Assembly: GCA_964534705.1 (NCBI GenBank)
Contig: CAZHPY010000001.1
Coordinates: forward strand, 1-64,000
DNA: 64,000 nucleotides
Direction of reading: 5' to 3'
Source of the DNA: CAZHPY01 sp964534705
GTDB taxonomy: Bacteria; Omnitrophota; Gorgyraeia; 2-01-FULL-45-10
Shown piece after piece: positions 42,808 through 50,743 of this stretch (position 1 is its first letter; the number at the start of each line of letters is the position of its first letter). A model generated the notes under the pieces. It ran no database searches. It worked only from the letters and a program-made list of their open reading frames with translations, and had not been told where the DNA came from. The position numbers and the translations under genes are program-made.

Positions 42808-43786
42808 TTTGGACTTTCTGGGCGCTTTTTTCTACCTGCGCATTGATCCATTTGTAAGTAATCCTCAGGCCATCTTCAAGTTTCATGCTTGGCGACCAGC
42901 CTAGCTTCTCGCGAATGAGACTGTTATCTGAATTCCTACCCCTGACTCCGGTAGGCCCTTCCACATTTTTGATCTTTAAATTCTTGCCGGATATCCTGAT
43001 AATCATCTCTGCGAGATAGTTTATAGTAACCATCTCTTCCGAACCAATGTTAACAGGGCCTGAAAAATCAGAACGCATTAACCTCAAAACACCTTCTATA
43101 CATTCATCAATATATAAAAACGAGCGAGTCTGCTTACCATCTCCCCATATCTTTATTTCGCCACAATCTTCCGCTTTGGAGACCTTACGACAAATGGCGG
43201 CGGGGGCTTTTTCTCTGCCGTTATTCCAGGCGCCTTCCGGGCCGAAGATATTATGAAAACGAGCTATACAAACATTTAGTCTATAATTTCTACGATAAGC
43301 CAGATAAAGCCGTTCGCTGAATAATTTTTCCCATCCATATTCACTATCAGGCGCAGCAGGATAAGCCGAATCCTCTGAGCATTTCGGATCATTGGGGTCC
43401 TGCTGATTATATTCCGGGTACATACACGCGGAGGAAGAATAAAATATCTTCTTTACACCTGCGATCCTGCAGCGCTCTAACATATTAAGATTAATTGCTG
43501 CTGAATTATGCATAACATCTGCATCGTGTTCACCGGTGAATATGTAGCCTGCCCCGCCCATATCGGCCGCCAGCTGATACACCTCATCAAATGGCATATC
43601 GACCACGTCCTTAACAATTTGTTGATCGCGCAAATCACCTATTATGAAGTTGTCGGCGGTTGTTTTACCGAATTCAGGATATTTTAAATCCACTCCCTGT
43701 ACCCAGTCGCCATCCATCTTCAACCTTTTAACAAGATGGCTGCCTATAAACCCCCCTGCCCCCGCAACTAATATTTTCTTTCTCAT
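42800..43786 (-). CDS. NAD-dependent epimerase, GDP-mannose 3,5-epimerase-like
   Basis: A 328 aa extended SDR protein from ATG at 43786, which overlaps the regulator stop (ATGA). NAD site GAGGFIGSH; GME-type blocks QLAADMGGAGYI, SSSACMYPE, AYPAAPDSEYGWEKLFSERL and RFHNIFGPEGAWNNGREKAP. These are close to plant-type GDP-mannose 3,5-epimerase, which makes GDP-L-galactose (or GDP-L-gulose). Relatives in bacteria may make other sugars, so the product is not certain. It is the first enzyme gene after the EPS regulator. Confidence 0.8.
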   Translation of the reverse strand: MRKKILVAGAGGFIGSHLVKRLKMDGDWVQGVDLKYPEFGKTTADNFIIGDLRDQQIVKDVVDMPFDEVYQLAADMGGAGYIFTGEHDADVMHNSAAINLNMLERCRIAGVKKIFYSSSACMYPEYNQQDPNDPKCSEDSAYPAAPDSEYGWEKLFSERLYLAYRRNYRLNVCIARFHNIFGPEGAWNNGREKAPAAICRKVSKAEDCGEIKIWGDGKQTRSFLYIDECIEGVLRLMRSDFSGPVNIGSEEMVTINYLAEMIIRISGKNLKIKNVEGPTGVRGRNSDNSLIREKLGWSPSMKLEDGLRITYKWINAQVEKSAQKVQNV

Positions 43787-44112
43787 CTCATTTGTATTCC
43801 TTTGGATTTTTCCCATTCCTCCTTCAAGATACTATACTCCTTCTCTTTCTTCATTAAAAAATACCGGGTAAGACGCATCTTCTCTTTAACCCCTTTAGGG
43901 GTAAGGAGATAGCTTGCCTTCTTCAATTTTCCAGGATTATTAGAAAAGGACTCTCCCTTAAGCCAACCCTTTGCAATGAGTTCTTTTAGAAGGTAATTAG
44001 TCTTTCCTAAGGATATACCTAGCTTCTTAGAAACGACACGTTGCGTGGCGGCAGGATTTGATTCCACCTCTTTTATTACAGACAGGGTTTCTTCTTGAGC
44101 TCGTTCAGTCAT
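43783..44112 (-). CDS. MarR-type EPS-associated winged-helix regulator
   Basis: A 109 aa protein with a winged helix: AATQRVVSKKLGISLGKTNYL is the HTH, next is LIAKGWLKGESFSNNPG, and YLLTPKGVKEKMRLTRYFL is the wing and following helix. The size, helix order and place match the MarR-type EPS-associated transcriptional regulator family found at the head of glycan loci. It is the first gene after a promoter and an inverted repeat, and probably controls its own operon and the genes downstream. No Shine-Dalgarno site fits before the ATG. Confidence 0.88.
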   Translation of the reverse strand: MTERAQEETLSVIKEVESNPAATQRVVSKKLGISLGKTNYLLKELIAKGWLKGESFSNNPGKLKKASYLLTPKGVKEKMRLTRYFLMKKEKEYSILKEEWEKSKGIQMR

Positions 44113-44119
44113 TGAACAT

Positions 44120-44147
44120 ATTCTATCAGACAGCAGAGAAAAGTCAA
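44120..44147 (-). promoter_or_regulatory. Promoter of the EPS-regulator operon, probably leaderless
   Basis: On the minus strand: -35 TTGACT at 44142-44147, 16 bp spacer, extended -10 with TG one base before TAGAAT at 44120-44125. The -10 box ends 7 nt before the ATG at 44112, so the transcript should start at the start codon. Both hexamers differ from consensus by one base. Confidence 0.7.
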
Positions 44148-44150
44148 TTA

Positions 44151-44176
44151 ATTATATGATATTATTAGCATATAAT
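44151..44176. promoter_or_regulatory. Inverted repeat, candidate operator upstream of the EPS regulator
   Basis: A perfect 8-bp inverted repeat (ATTATATG and CATATAAT) separated by 10 bp, directly upstream of the -35 box of the regulator promoter. Half-site centres are 18 bp apart, which is compatible with a winged-helix dimer. Autoregulation by the 109 aa protein is inference. It could also be chance in AT-rich DNA. Confidence 0.4.
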
Positions 44177-44177
44177 A

Positions 44178-45332
44178 TTAGGGCAGATAGAGCTTAGAAT
44201 ATGTTATGAGGGAATTCAGGCCGCAAAGAAGAAGAAATGTAACATAATAGGCATTTGACACAAAATAAAGCCATCTATTTACCTTAAGATAGGTGATCCC
44301 CTTTATGATAAAATAAAGCACAAATGGCGCATAAAAAAGGGTTATCCTGCCCCCTGTGAACGGGTACTTCTTAAGGATCCCTAAGATAAACAGCTCGATA
44401 AAGATGACCAACCCTATGGAATCTATGTCCCAAACCTTGAATTTACTTCTCTTCAAGGCTTTAATTCCGCCTATAAACAGCGGTAATACAAATAAAGGTA
44501 TCAGGACAGAAGCAAATCTTATGAATATCTTCCCTTTGCCGAACCACAATGTCGTAAGTTTGCGCACACCTTCGCTTATAGAACTGATGAATGAGCCAAA
44601 AGAGCTTGTGCTTATGAAATAGTCGTCCCAATATGAGAACAGGGGTCCGGTAGAAAGCGTATGCCGCATATCAAAATAATAAACAAATGTCAAAAACACC
44701 AAAGATAATAACGTATATAGGCATAAGACCCCGGTTAACCTTGCATCCCTGCTTGAAATGAGGAAAAAATTATATATTACGATCCAGAAAAGAAAAAAAC
44801 TGCTGTAGGACACCAAAATAGTGAACGGTAAAACAAGGGTAAAAAAAATAAAACCCTTTGAGGGCGCCCTTGCCGTGAGCTCCCGCTGGTTTATAAAATA
44901 CAGGCAAAAAATACCTGCCACCAAAAGGTCCATGGAATAGTGTTTCAGCTCCGCTGCGTAATAACTGAAAGAATAGCTGCAGGCGATCGAAAGGACAGCA
45001 AGTAGCGCTCCCCACTTGTCCGCGATCTCTATGCTATACACCTTTAACCACACGAAAAACGCGAGGAACATGCTCAATAAAGGAAAAAGCCTTAGCGCAA
45101 GAGGGTCGTAAATGAATTGCTCCGCGAACTTGCTGATCGCCATGAGATACATACGAGGAAAGACCTGGCTATTACTGAGAGGGCCCAGGATCTCCGGGAC
45201 CTTAAGACCCTTTATATTCTCAAGAATAAAATTTTCATCGAGCCATAAAGGCCGGCAAGAAAAATAGTGCAAAAAACATAATGACAGGAAAAATACGGTA
45301 CAAAGGATAAGCAGGTATCTAGAACATCTCAT
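44178..45332 (-). CDS. GT39/ArnT-like membrane glycosyltransferase (GT-C)
   Basis: A 384 aa membrane protein with about ten helices. After helix 1 comes RPLWLDENFILENIKGL, with the Asp-Glu pair typical of GT-C active sites; SYYAAELKHYSMDLL is the second conserved loop of the GT39 family. I chose ATG at 45332 because GGAGAG lies 6 nt upstream; the earlier ATG at 45350 lacks this. It overlaps the related gene upstream by 14 bp. It would take a sugar from a polyprenyl phosphate on the periplasmic side. Acceptor unknown. Confidence 0.75.
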   Translation of the reverse strand: MRCSRYLLILCTVFFLSLCFLHYFSCRPLWLDENFILENIKGLKVPEILGPLSNSQVFPRMYLMAISKFAEQFIYDPLALRLFPLLSMFLAFFVWLKVYSIEIADKWGALLAVLSIACSYSFSYYAAELKHYSMDLLVAGIFCLYFINQRELTARAPSKGFIFFTLVLPFTILVSYSSFFLFWIVIYNFFLISSRDARLTGVLCLYTLLSLVFLTFVYYFDMRHTLSTGPLFSYWDDYFISTSSFGSFISSISEGVRKLTTLWFGKGKIFIRFASVLIPLFVLPLFIGGIKALKRSKFKVWDIDSIGLVIFIELFILGILKKYPFTGGRITLFYAPFVLYFIIKGITYLKVNRWLYFVSNAYYVTFLLLCGLNSLITYSKLYLP

Positions 45333-46479
45333 GAATGACTCTCCATCCATATGCTGAAATTATCGCTATGAAAGGCATCATGGGAACGCGCAGCCTTTCC
45401 CCTACGCCCCACATCAGGGCGCCGATAGAGGTGATTATAAAATATACCGCTACTAACAGCATGAACCACAGATATATATTACGCTTTATCCTGAAGGCAC
45501 CCATCAGGAATCCAGACAACCAGAAGACCATCCATGGGTAGGAAAAAATAAAGCTGCCTACCTTAAGGCCTTCTGATTGGAAATATTTAAAATTGCCCGG
45601 CCTGGTCATAAGGGACATTAAACATCTGAACGACACATTAACATAATAAGGAAACGGTGCCATGTTTTTGGTATAAGAGTCCTTATTCCTTGCGTAACTT
45701 TTGAATAGGCCCTGAGTTGATAAATTATGCCTTCCCGCAGAAGAAAAAGCCGTGTCATTGTATTTGAAATAATTCCTGGCCTGCCATGCGCCAAGAAGCG
45801 AATATACAACAACCCCAAAGACCATTGCGTGAATAATGTATTTCTTAAGTTCGCCTTTTTTGCTCATACATAAAATAAATAAGATAAGCGCGAGCCCCAG
45901 ATAATAGCTTACCGGCCTTACATATGTTGCTGCAGCCGCCAGTAATGCTGAAAATATAATATATTTGATCCTCCTATGCTTCAAATATAACGTAAAGCTG
46001 AGCATAAAAAGAGATATTAAAAGAAGGAAGAGCGTTTCCGTTAAAATTGTTAATGAAAATATGGTGATCGGGGGATCGAACAGTATTATGACAACGCTTA
46101 ATAATGCTATCCCCCGGTCTATTTCCAAAGCGGTCCTGTATACAATAAAGGCAGTTAAAATGGTCATTATTATCTGGAGGAATACGATGCCGTCGAGAGG
46201 GATCTTTAATATTTCTTTAAAAAATGCAAGGAATAACGGATAGCCGGGAGTCCTTAATATTTCATATGACAGTGCGCCACTCTTATCCTGCGTAGCGAAT
46301 GCGGCTTTAGATGCCAGCACGGACGCCGTCTTTAAATAAGTTTCGGAATCTGGCAGCATCTTGCCTTGCGGGGCGTGTATCGATACAAAAACGAACAGGG
46401 AGAGTTTGATTAATATGGCAAGGATAATTAAAGATACAATATATCCGGATCTTTTAGGGGCCCTATCGCAGGCTTTCAT
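45319..46479 (-). CDS. GT39/ArnT-like membrane glycosyltransferase (GT-C)
   Basis: A 386 aa membrane protein with about ten helices. The loop after helix 1 holds MLPDSETYLKTASVL, and ILRTPGYPLFLAFFKEI is a common GT39 block. It overlaps the aminotransferase gene upstream by 17 bp and a second GT-C gene downstream by 14 bp. Two neighbouring GT-C genes suggest two periplasmic glycosyl additions or a divided task. Similarity between them is limited to the overall plan. Confidence 0.75.
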   Translation of the reverse strand: MKACDRAPKRSGYIVSLIILAILIKLSLFVFVSIHAPQGKMLPDSETYLKTASVLASKAAFATQDKSGALSYEILRTPGYPLFLAFFKEILKIPLDGIVFLQIIMTILTAFIVYRTALEIDRGIALLSVVIILFDPPITIFSLTILTETLFLLLISLFMLSFTLYLKHRRIKYIIFSALLAAAATYVRPVSYYLGLALILFILCMSKKGELKKYIIHAMVFGVVVYSLLGAWQARNYFKYNDTAFSSAGRHNLSTQGLFKSYARNKDSYTKNMAPFPYYVNVSFRCLMSLMTRPGNFKYFQSEGLKVGSFIFSYPWMVFWLSGFLMGAFRIKRNIYLWFMLLVAVYFIITSIGALMWGVGERLRVPMMPFIAIISAYGWRVIHEMF

Positions 46480-47569
46480 TAATCTTTTCGACTATGAATT
46501 TTTGCTCCTCTGCGCCTAGCTCCGGATATAGCGGGATAGAGAAAGTCTGGGAAGCGGCTAATTCGGATACTTTAAGTTCGCCTTTCTTATATCCCAGGCC
46601 TTTATAACATTCCTGTAGGTGCAGCGGTACAGGATAATAGGTCCTGGCCTCGATACCCGCTTCATTCAGGGACCTTGAAAGCTTTTCCGGCCCCGGCTTG
46701 ACCCTCAGGGTATAAAGGTGATAGGTATGTGTATTATAAGAAGGCGCGGCCGGTATCGCCAGCGCCTTGTTATCCTGCAGATTATCATTATAGTACTGGC
46801 CGATCCTGCGCCGGCTTTCCAGCCACTTATCCAGATATTTTAGCTTAACCCTAAGCACAGCTGCCTGCAGAGCGTCAAGACGGGAATTCGTGCCTATCTC
46901 TGAGTGGATATACCTTATAGTACTACCGTGAACGCGCAGTGATCTTATTTTTTCTGCGATATCTTTATTATTTGTTATGACCATGCCCCCGTCACCAAAC
47001 CCGCCTAAATTCTTGCTCGGGAAAAAGCTCAAGCAGCCTGCTTCGCTCATGGAACCTGCCCGCCTACCCTTGTATGTGGCACCCATCGCCTGGGCGGCGT
47101 CTTCTATAACTTTAAGATTATTTATTTTTGCTATTTCCGATATACGATCCATGTCCGCGCACTGGCCGAACAAATGGACCGGTATGATCGCCTTTGTATT
47201 TTTGGTTATCTTATCCTCTATCAATTCCGGTTCCATGCAATATGTCTGTGGATCGATATCCACAAATACCGGCTTTGCGCCTACTATAGAAACGGCTTCT
47301 GCTGTCGCAAAAAATGTAAAGGGTGTGGTTATGACCTCATCCCCTTCTCCTATACCAAGAGCTTTTAGCGAGAGTATCAGCGCATCTGTGCCTGACGCAA
47401 CCCCGACGGCGTATTTTGTGCCGCAATATCCGGCAACTTCATTCTCAAGACTCTCGACTTCCGGGCCTAGTATAAAATGCTGGCTTTCAACAACCTTTTT
47501 GATCGCTGCGTCGATCTCTTTTTTGATACTTTTATACTGCGCGGTCAGGTCTAAAATAGGTATTTTCAT
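46463..47569 (-). CDS. DegT/DnrJ/EryC1/StrS sugar aminotransferase (WbpE-like)
   Basis: A 368 aa PLP enzyme. The substrate and PLP regions are VGVASGTDALILSLKALGIG (about 55-74), VIEDAAQAMGA (154-164) and SFFPSKNLGGFGDGG, where Lys186 should hold PLP. The family makes amino sugars from keto sugars using glutamate. The WbpA-like and WbpB-like genes also in the window suggest the WbpE step, which makes UDP-GlcNAc(3NH2)A. Other C3 or C4 keto sugars are possible. It starts 6 bp after the decarboxylase gene. Confidence 0.88.
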   Translation of the reverse strand: MKIPILDLTAQYKSIKKEIDAAIKKVVESQHFILGPEVESLENEVAGYCGTKYAVGVASGTDALILSLKALGIGEGDEVITTPFTFFATAEAVSIVGAKPVFVDIDPQTYCMEPELIEDKITKNTKAIIPVHLFGQCADMDRISEIAKINNLKVIEDAAQAMGATYKGRRAGSMSEAGCLSFFPSKNLGGFGDGGMVITNNKDIAEKIRSLRVHGSTIRYIHSEIGTNSRLDALQAAVLRVKLKYLDKWLESRRRIGQYYNDNLQDNKALAIPAAPSYNTHTYHLYTLRVKPGPEKLSRSLNEAGIEARTYYPVPLHLQECYKGLGYKKGELKVSELAASQTFSIPLYPELGAEEQKFIVEKINESLR

Positions 47570-47575
47570 TTAAAT

Positions 47576-48508
47576 TCAAGCTCCTTCAAAATAATTTATG
47601 GTCCTGGCAAGGCCTTCTTCCAACCCTACCTTTGGCTGCCATTTTAAAAGCTTTTTAGCCTTCGTTATATCGGGCCGGCGGACTTTCGGATCATCGATGG
47701 GAAGCGGCTTAAATACTATCCTTCTCCCGCTCCCTGTCAATTTGATAATTGTCCTGGCAAGCGCCAATAAAGTCATTTCATTGGGATTGCCTATATTCAC
47801 GGGGCCATGCTCCCGGGACATTAACAATCTGTATATGCCATCAGCAAGGTCTGAAACATAACAGAAACTGCGCGTTTGGGATCCATTACCATATACCGTG
47901 ATCGGCCGGTCATATAAAGCCTGGTTTATAAAGTTAGGGATCGCCCTGCCATCCTCTTTTCTCATCCTCTCGCCGTATGTATTGAATATACGCACTATCT
48001 TCGTATCTACATTATGGAACCGATGATACGCCATAGTAATGGCTTCCGCGAATCTTTTCGCCTCATCATATACACCGCGCGGGCCTATGGGATTTACGTT
48101 ACCCCAATAGCTTTCCGGCTGGGGGTTTATAAGCGGATCGCCGTAAACTTCGCTGGTAGACGCTAACAGGAATTTTGCCTTTTTGGCCTTTGCTACGCCT
48201 AAAGCATTATGAGTACCGAGCGAACCTACTTTCAAGGTCTGTATGGGGTATTTTAAGTAATCTATGGGGCTGGCGGGTGACGCAAAGTGCAGAACATAAT
48301 GGACCGATCCTTTAACGTCTATATACTTTGAAACATTGTGCCTTGTAAACTTGAAATCTTTCTCTTTTAACAAATGGGAAATATTGGACATCTTTCCCGT
48401 TATCAGATTATCCAGACAAATAACTTTATAACCTTTTGCGAGAAACAATTCGCATAGATGAGAACCGATAAATCCCGCACCGCCTGTGATCAATACAGTT
48501 TTTCTCAT
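47576..48508 (-). CDS. UDP-glucuronate decarboxylase (UDP-xylose synthase)
   Basis: A 310 aa extended SDR protein. NAD site VLITGGAGFIGSHL; the UXS block HFASPASPIDYLKYPIQTLK (about 72-91) and LLASTSEVYGDPL; catalytic YDEAK and the RIFNTYGERM region follow. It turns UDP-GlcA from Ugd into UDP-xylose, with bound NAD recycled. It overlaps the 4-epimerase gene by 4 bp. Family assignment is firm; UDP-4-keto-type side products cannot be excluded. Confidence 0.92.
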   Translation of the reverse strand: MRKTVLITGGAGFIGSHLCELFLAKGYKVICLDNLITGKMSNISHLLKEKDFKFTRHNVSKYIDVKGSVHYVLHFASPASPIDYLKYPIQTLKVGSLGTHNALGVAKAKKAKFLLASTSEVYGDPLINPQPESYWGNVNPIGPRGVYDEAKRFAEAITMAYHRFHNVDTKIVRIFNTYGERMRKEDGRAIPNFINQALYDRPITVYGNGSQTRSFCYVSDLADGIYRLLMSREHGPVNIGNPNEMTLLALARTIIKLTGSGRRIVFKPLPIDDPKVRRPDITKAKKLLKWQPKVGLEEGLARTINYFEGA

Positions 48509-49437
48509 TTATTCTTGAACCAATCTATAGTGTACTTGAGCCCTTCTTCAAAGCCGACGATTTTCGTTAAGCCCAGGATATTTTTCATCTTACTTATATC
48601 GGCATAGCTCTTTCTGACGTCGCCGGGCCTTTTTGGGCCATATACCGGCTTAAGTTTTAACCCTAATATCTTATTTGTTTCCCTTATTATGTCCAATATG
48701 GAAGTTGTCGATCCGCATGCAATATTAAATGTCTCTCCCGATATTTTTGGAACAATGCATGCCCTCAGGTTCGCCTCTACCACATTGGCAACATAGGTAA
48801 AGTCCCTAGACTGTTTCCCGTCCCACTCCGCTATAGGAGGTTCGTTTTTGAGCATCCTGACAAGGATAGCGGGGATCGCTGCCGAATATTTGCTTTCAGG
48901 ATTTTGCCTGGGCCCGAACACATTAAAATACCTAAGGCTTACCGTTTCAAGGCCGAATGTCTTCGCGAATGTTATGCAATAATGCTCTGCTGCTAATTTC
49001 GCGACGCCGTAGGGTGAGATCGGCACCGGAAGATCCGTTTCTTTCTGGGGGAATTTTTTAGCATTGCCATAAGCCGAGCTTGAGGACGCATATACCAACC
49101 TTTTGACTCCGGCTTCTTTTGCGGCTACCAGAAGATTCAATGTACCAAAAACATTTGTATCATTTGTCGCCAACGGGTCCTCTACCGATTTTGCCACTGA
49201 ACGAAGGGCTGCCTGGTGTATAACAAAATCTACTCCCTTCACAGCCTTGGCAATAGCGTTCTTATCTCTTATATCGCCCTCTATCAGGCTGATCTTATTC
49301 TTAAAAGGTATCAAATTTTCGCGCTTACCAGTAATAAAATTATCCAGGACACGCACCTTTTTACCGCGCTTTACAAGCTCTTCCACGATATTGGACCCTA
49401 TAAAACCTGCCCCGCCTGTTACAAGATATATAGCCAT
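48505..49437 (-). CDS. UDP-HexNAc C4-epimerase (WbpP/TviC-like)
   Basis: A 310 aa extended SDR. NAD site VTGGAGFIGSNIVEEL, HQAALRSVAKSVEDPL and the active SSSSAYGN and YGVAKLAAE. LRYFNVFGPRQNPESKYSAA is the loop typical of the WbpP/Gne2 group that inverts C4 of UDP-GlcNAc or its uronic acid to give UDP-GalNAc(A). It is read one base after the WbpA-like stop. Together they can make UDP-GalNAcA, though GalE-type activity on UDP-Glc is also possible. Confidence 0.87.
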   Translation of the reverse strand: MAIYLVTGGAGFIGSNIVEELVKRGKKVRVLDNFITGKRENLIPFKNKISLIEGDIRDKNAIAKAVKGVDFVIHQAALRSVAKSVEDPLATNDTNVFGTLNLLVAAKEAGVKRLVYASSSSAYGNAKKFPQKETDLPVPISPYGVAKLAAEHYCITFAKTFGLETVSLRYFNVFGPRQNPESKYSAAIPAILVRMLKNEPPIAEWDGKQSRDFTYVANVVEANLRACIVPKISGETFNIACGSTTSILDIIRETNKILGLKLKPVYGPKRPGDVRKSYADISKMKNILGLTKIVGFEEGLKYTIDWFKNK

Positions 49438-49438
49438 T

Positions 49439-50743
49439 TTATATCCTCACAATATTTGACCTGCTCTTGACATCTTTCAACGCATTTCTGGTATCGATGA
49501 CTGATTTTGAATGTTCCGCCAGAAAGCCGTAATCCACGCTAGAGTGGTCTGTTACAACCACCGCACAATCAAAAGTTTTAAGCACGTTCCGGTTGAATTT
49601 CACGCATTTCAAGTTTATACCGTCTATTCTAAAGTAAGAAAAATAGGGGTCATAATACGCTACCTTTGCCCTGTAATGTTTTAATATATCAATTATCTCG
49701 AATACGGGCGATTCCCGCAGGTCCCTTACATCTTTTTTGTAGGCAATTCCACATATTAATATTTTCGCCCCATTCAACGCCTTACCGTTATTATTAAGAT
49801 TGTCTGCTATCTTTTCTACTACATAATGAGGCATCTTCCCGTTAACCTCTGAAGCTAAATTGATAAACCGGGTCTCAAAACCTTTTTCACGCGCCTTCCA
49901 TGACAGGTAAAGAGGGTCTATCGGTATGCAGTGCCCGCCAACGCCGGGGCCCGGGTAGAAAGGCATGAAGCCGTAAGGCTTCGTCTTTGCCGCTTCTATT
50001 ATTTCCCATATGTTCATTCCAAGCTTATCGCACATCAGGGTCAGCTCGTTTATAAGGCCCAGATTGACTATCCTGAAGGTATTTTCAAGCAGTTTTGTCA
50101 TTTCCGCCGCTTTGGGCGAAGAGACGGTCATGACCTTGTCTATTATTTCCCTGTATAACAACGCTGCTATTTCTGTGGATTTTCCGGTCACCCCTCCCAC
50201 AACCTTCGGTATGTTCGTGACAAAATATTTAGCATTACCGGGATCGATCCTTTCCGGTGAAAAAGCAAGATAAAAATCTTTTCCTTCCTTAAAACCCGTT
50301 GATTCAAGTATCGGCAGCATGATCTCTTCGGTAGTACCCGGATAAGTAGTCGATTCAAGCACGATAACCTGGCCTGTCTTCATGTGTTGTTTTATCATTT
50401 CCGTGGCAGATACTATAAACGATACGTCAGGCTCCTTTGTCTTTAAAAGCGGCGTGGGAACGCATACGATAAAAGCGTCCAATTTTTTTATTTTACTTAT
50501 ATCCGTAGTGACAACAAGGGAATTATTATCCTGTAAAGCCACTATCTCGGCGGGTTTCAGGTCCAGGATATACGATTGGCCTTTTTTCAGTCTTGCGACA
50601 CGGTTCTTATCTACATCTATGCCCCATACCTTAAATCCTTTTTTCGCAAACGCAATGGCAAGAGGTAATCCTACGTACCCTAAACCTATGACTCCTATCC
50701 TGGCCTTCTTATTTAAGATCTTATTCTTCAAGCTATCGAACAT
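49439..50743 (-). CDS. UDP-N-acetylhexosamine 6-dehydrogenase (WbpA-like)
   Basis: A 434 aa NAD-dependent enzyme from ATG at 50743 (residue 18 of the longest frame, so only an 11 bp overlap with rfbD). It carries IGVIGLGYVGLPLAIAF, the LESTTYPGTTEEI block and PGVGGHCIPIDPLYLS with the catalytic Cys. This HCIP form is characteristic of the WbpA/WecC group, not of Ugd (at 53834), so both UDP-GlcA and UDP-HexNAcA should be made here. Its product can go to the WbpP-like, WbpB-like and DegT enzymes. Confidence 0.9.
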   Translation of the reverse strand: MFDSLKNKILNKKARIGVIGLGYVGLPLAIAFAKKGFKVWGIDVDKNRVARLKKGQSYILDLKPAEIVALQDNNSLVVTTDISKIKKLDAFIVCVPTPLLKTKEPDVSFIVSATEMIKQHMKTGQVIVLESTTYPGTTEEIMLPILESTGFKEGKDFYLAFSPERIDPGNAKYFVTNIPKVVGGVTGKSTEIAALLYREIIDKVMTVSSPKAAEMTKLLENTFRIVNLGLINELTLMCDKLGMNIWEIIEAAKTKPYGFMPFYPGPGVGGHCIPIDPLYLSWKAREKGFETRFINLASEVNGKMPHYVVEKIADNLNNNGKALNGAKILICGIAYKKDVRDLRESPVFEIIDILKHYRAKVAYYDPYFSYFRIDGINLKCVKFNRNVLKTFDCAVVVTDHSSVDYGFLAEHSKSVIDTRNALKDVKSRSNIVRI

